A program made the translations under genes and the position numbers. The notes below the pieces were generated by a model. The model worked only from the letters and a program-made list of their open reading frames with translations, had not been told where the DNA came from and ran no database searches. A stretch of 6,052 bases of DNA from Micrococcales bacterium. GTDB lineage: Bacteria > Actinomycetota > Actinomycetes > Actinomycetales > Microbacteriaceae. Where the stretch lies: assembly GCA_947441105.1 (NCBI GenBank), contig CANESN010000055.1, forward strand, positions 1 through 6,052, in the 5' to 3' direction. This document shows positions 6,000-6,052 of this stretch, piece after piece (the first letter of the stretch is position 1; each line of letters starts with the position of its first letter).

Positions 6000-6052
6000 T
6001 TTGCATCTTCAATCTTGAAGCCAAAGCCTCGAACGGTTTTTATGCCCTGGAA
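5996..6052 (-). CDS. C-terminal end of an OmpR-family response regulator, cut by the window edge
   Basis: The last 18 codons and stop of a gene that begins beyond the window. The peptide contains IKTVRGFGFKIE, the hallmark of the final beta-hairpin of an OmpR/PhoB winged-helix DNA-binding domain ('TVRGxGYx'). The TGA at 5998-5996 overlaps the GTG start of the histidine kinase, the usual regulator-kinase order. Only this fragment can be read, so the receiver domain and target sites are unknown. Confidence 0.9.
   Translation of the reverse strand, partial: FQGIKTVRGFGFKIEDAK

Noticed and set aside
1..6052. CRISPR array, tRNA/rRNA genes, insertion sequences, phage or toxin-antitoxin genes
   Set aside because: No spaced repeats, terminal inverted repeats, transposase motifs or RNA-gene signatures were seen; nearly all bases are coding.

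Overview
The window looks like a piece of a compact, moderate-GC actinobacterial chromosome. Genes abut or overlap, three of the complete or start-visible genes use GTG starts, and the histidine kinase carries an actinobacterial-style N-box (N-x3-N-x3-HV). The ferredoxin is the single-cluster type that actinobacteria commonly use with oxygenases. A small-genome aquatic member of the Microbacteriaceae would fit, but that is inference. There are no RNA genes, mobile elements, CRISPR arrays or long non-coding stretches. The longest gap between genes is 68 bases.

Plus strand, 1-3269: five genes read in one direction with almost no spacing and are very probably one operon. They are the tail of an unidentified protein (stop at 174-176), a 63-residue [3Fe-4S]-type ferredoxin, an FAD/NAD(P)H ferredoxin reductase, an 88-residue protein resembling a stand-alone sigma factor region 4, and an aldehyde dehydrogenase of the 4-aminobutyraldehyde (PatD) type. 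The ferredoxin and reductase form an electron chain from NAD(P)H to a terminal oxygenase that must lie elsewhere, most simply the truncated gene or one just upstream of it. The aldehyde dehydrogenase would then oxidise an aldehyde produced from an amine or by the oxygenase.

Minus strand, 6052-3259: the last 18 codons of an OmpR-type response regulator overlap the start of its sensor histidine kinase (GTGA overlap). After a 68-base gap comes a group II PLP-dependent amino acid decarboxylase. That gap has a well-placed TAnnnT -10 box seven bases before the decarboxylase ATG and no Shine-Dalgarno, which suggests a leaderless transcript. It also holds a GGTCGG direct repeat with 11-base period over the -35 region and a 6-bp inverted repeat, both plausible regulator sites.

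The two groups converge. The aldehyde dehydrogenase and decarboxylase coding regions overlap tail to tail by 11 bases, with no terminator visible. A working model is that the decarboxylase makes an amine, amine or oxygenase chemistry yields an aldehyde, and the dehydrogenase oxidises it to an acid. The small HTH protein or the two-component system may control the pathway. The individual families are secure; the substrates, the oxygenase and the regulatory links are inferred.
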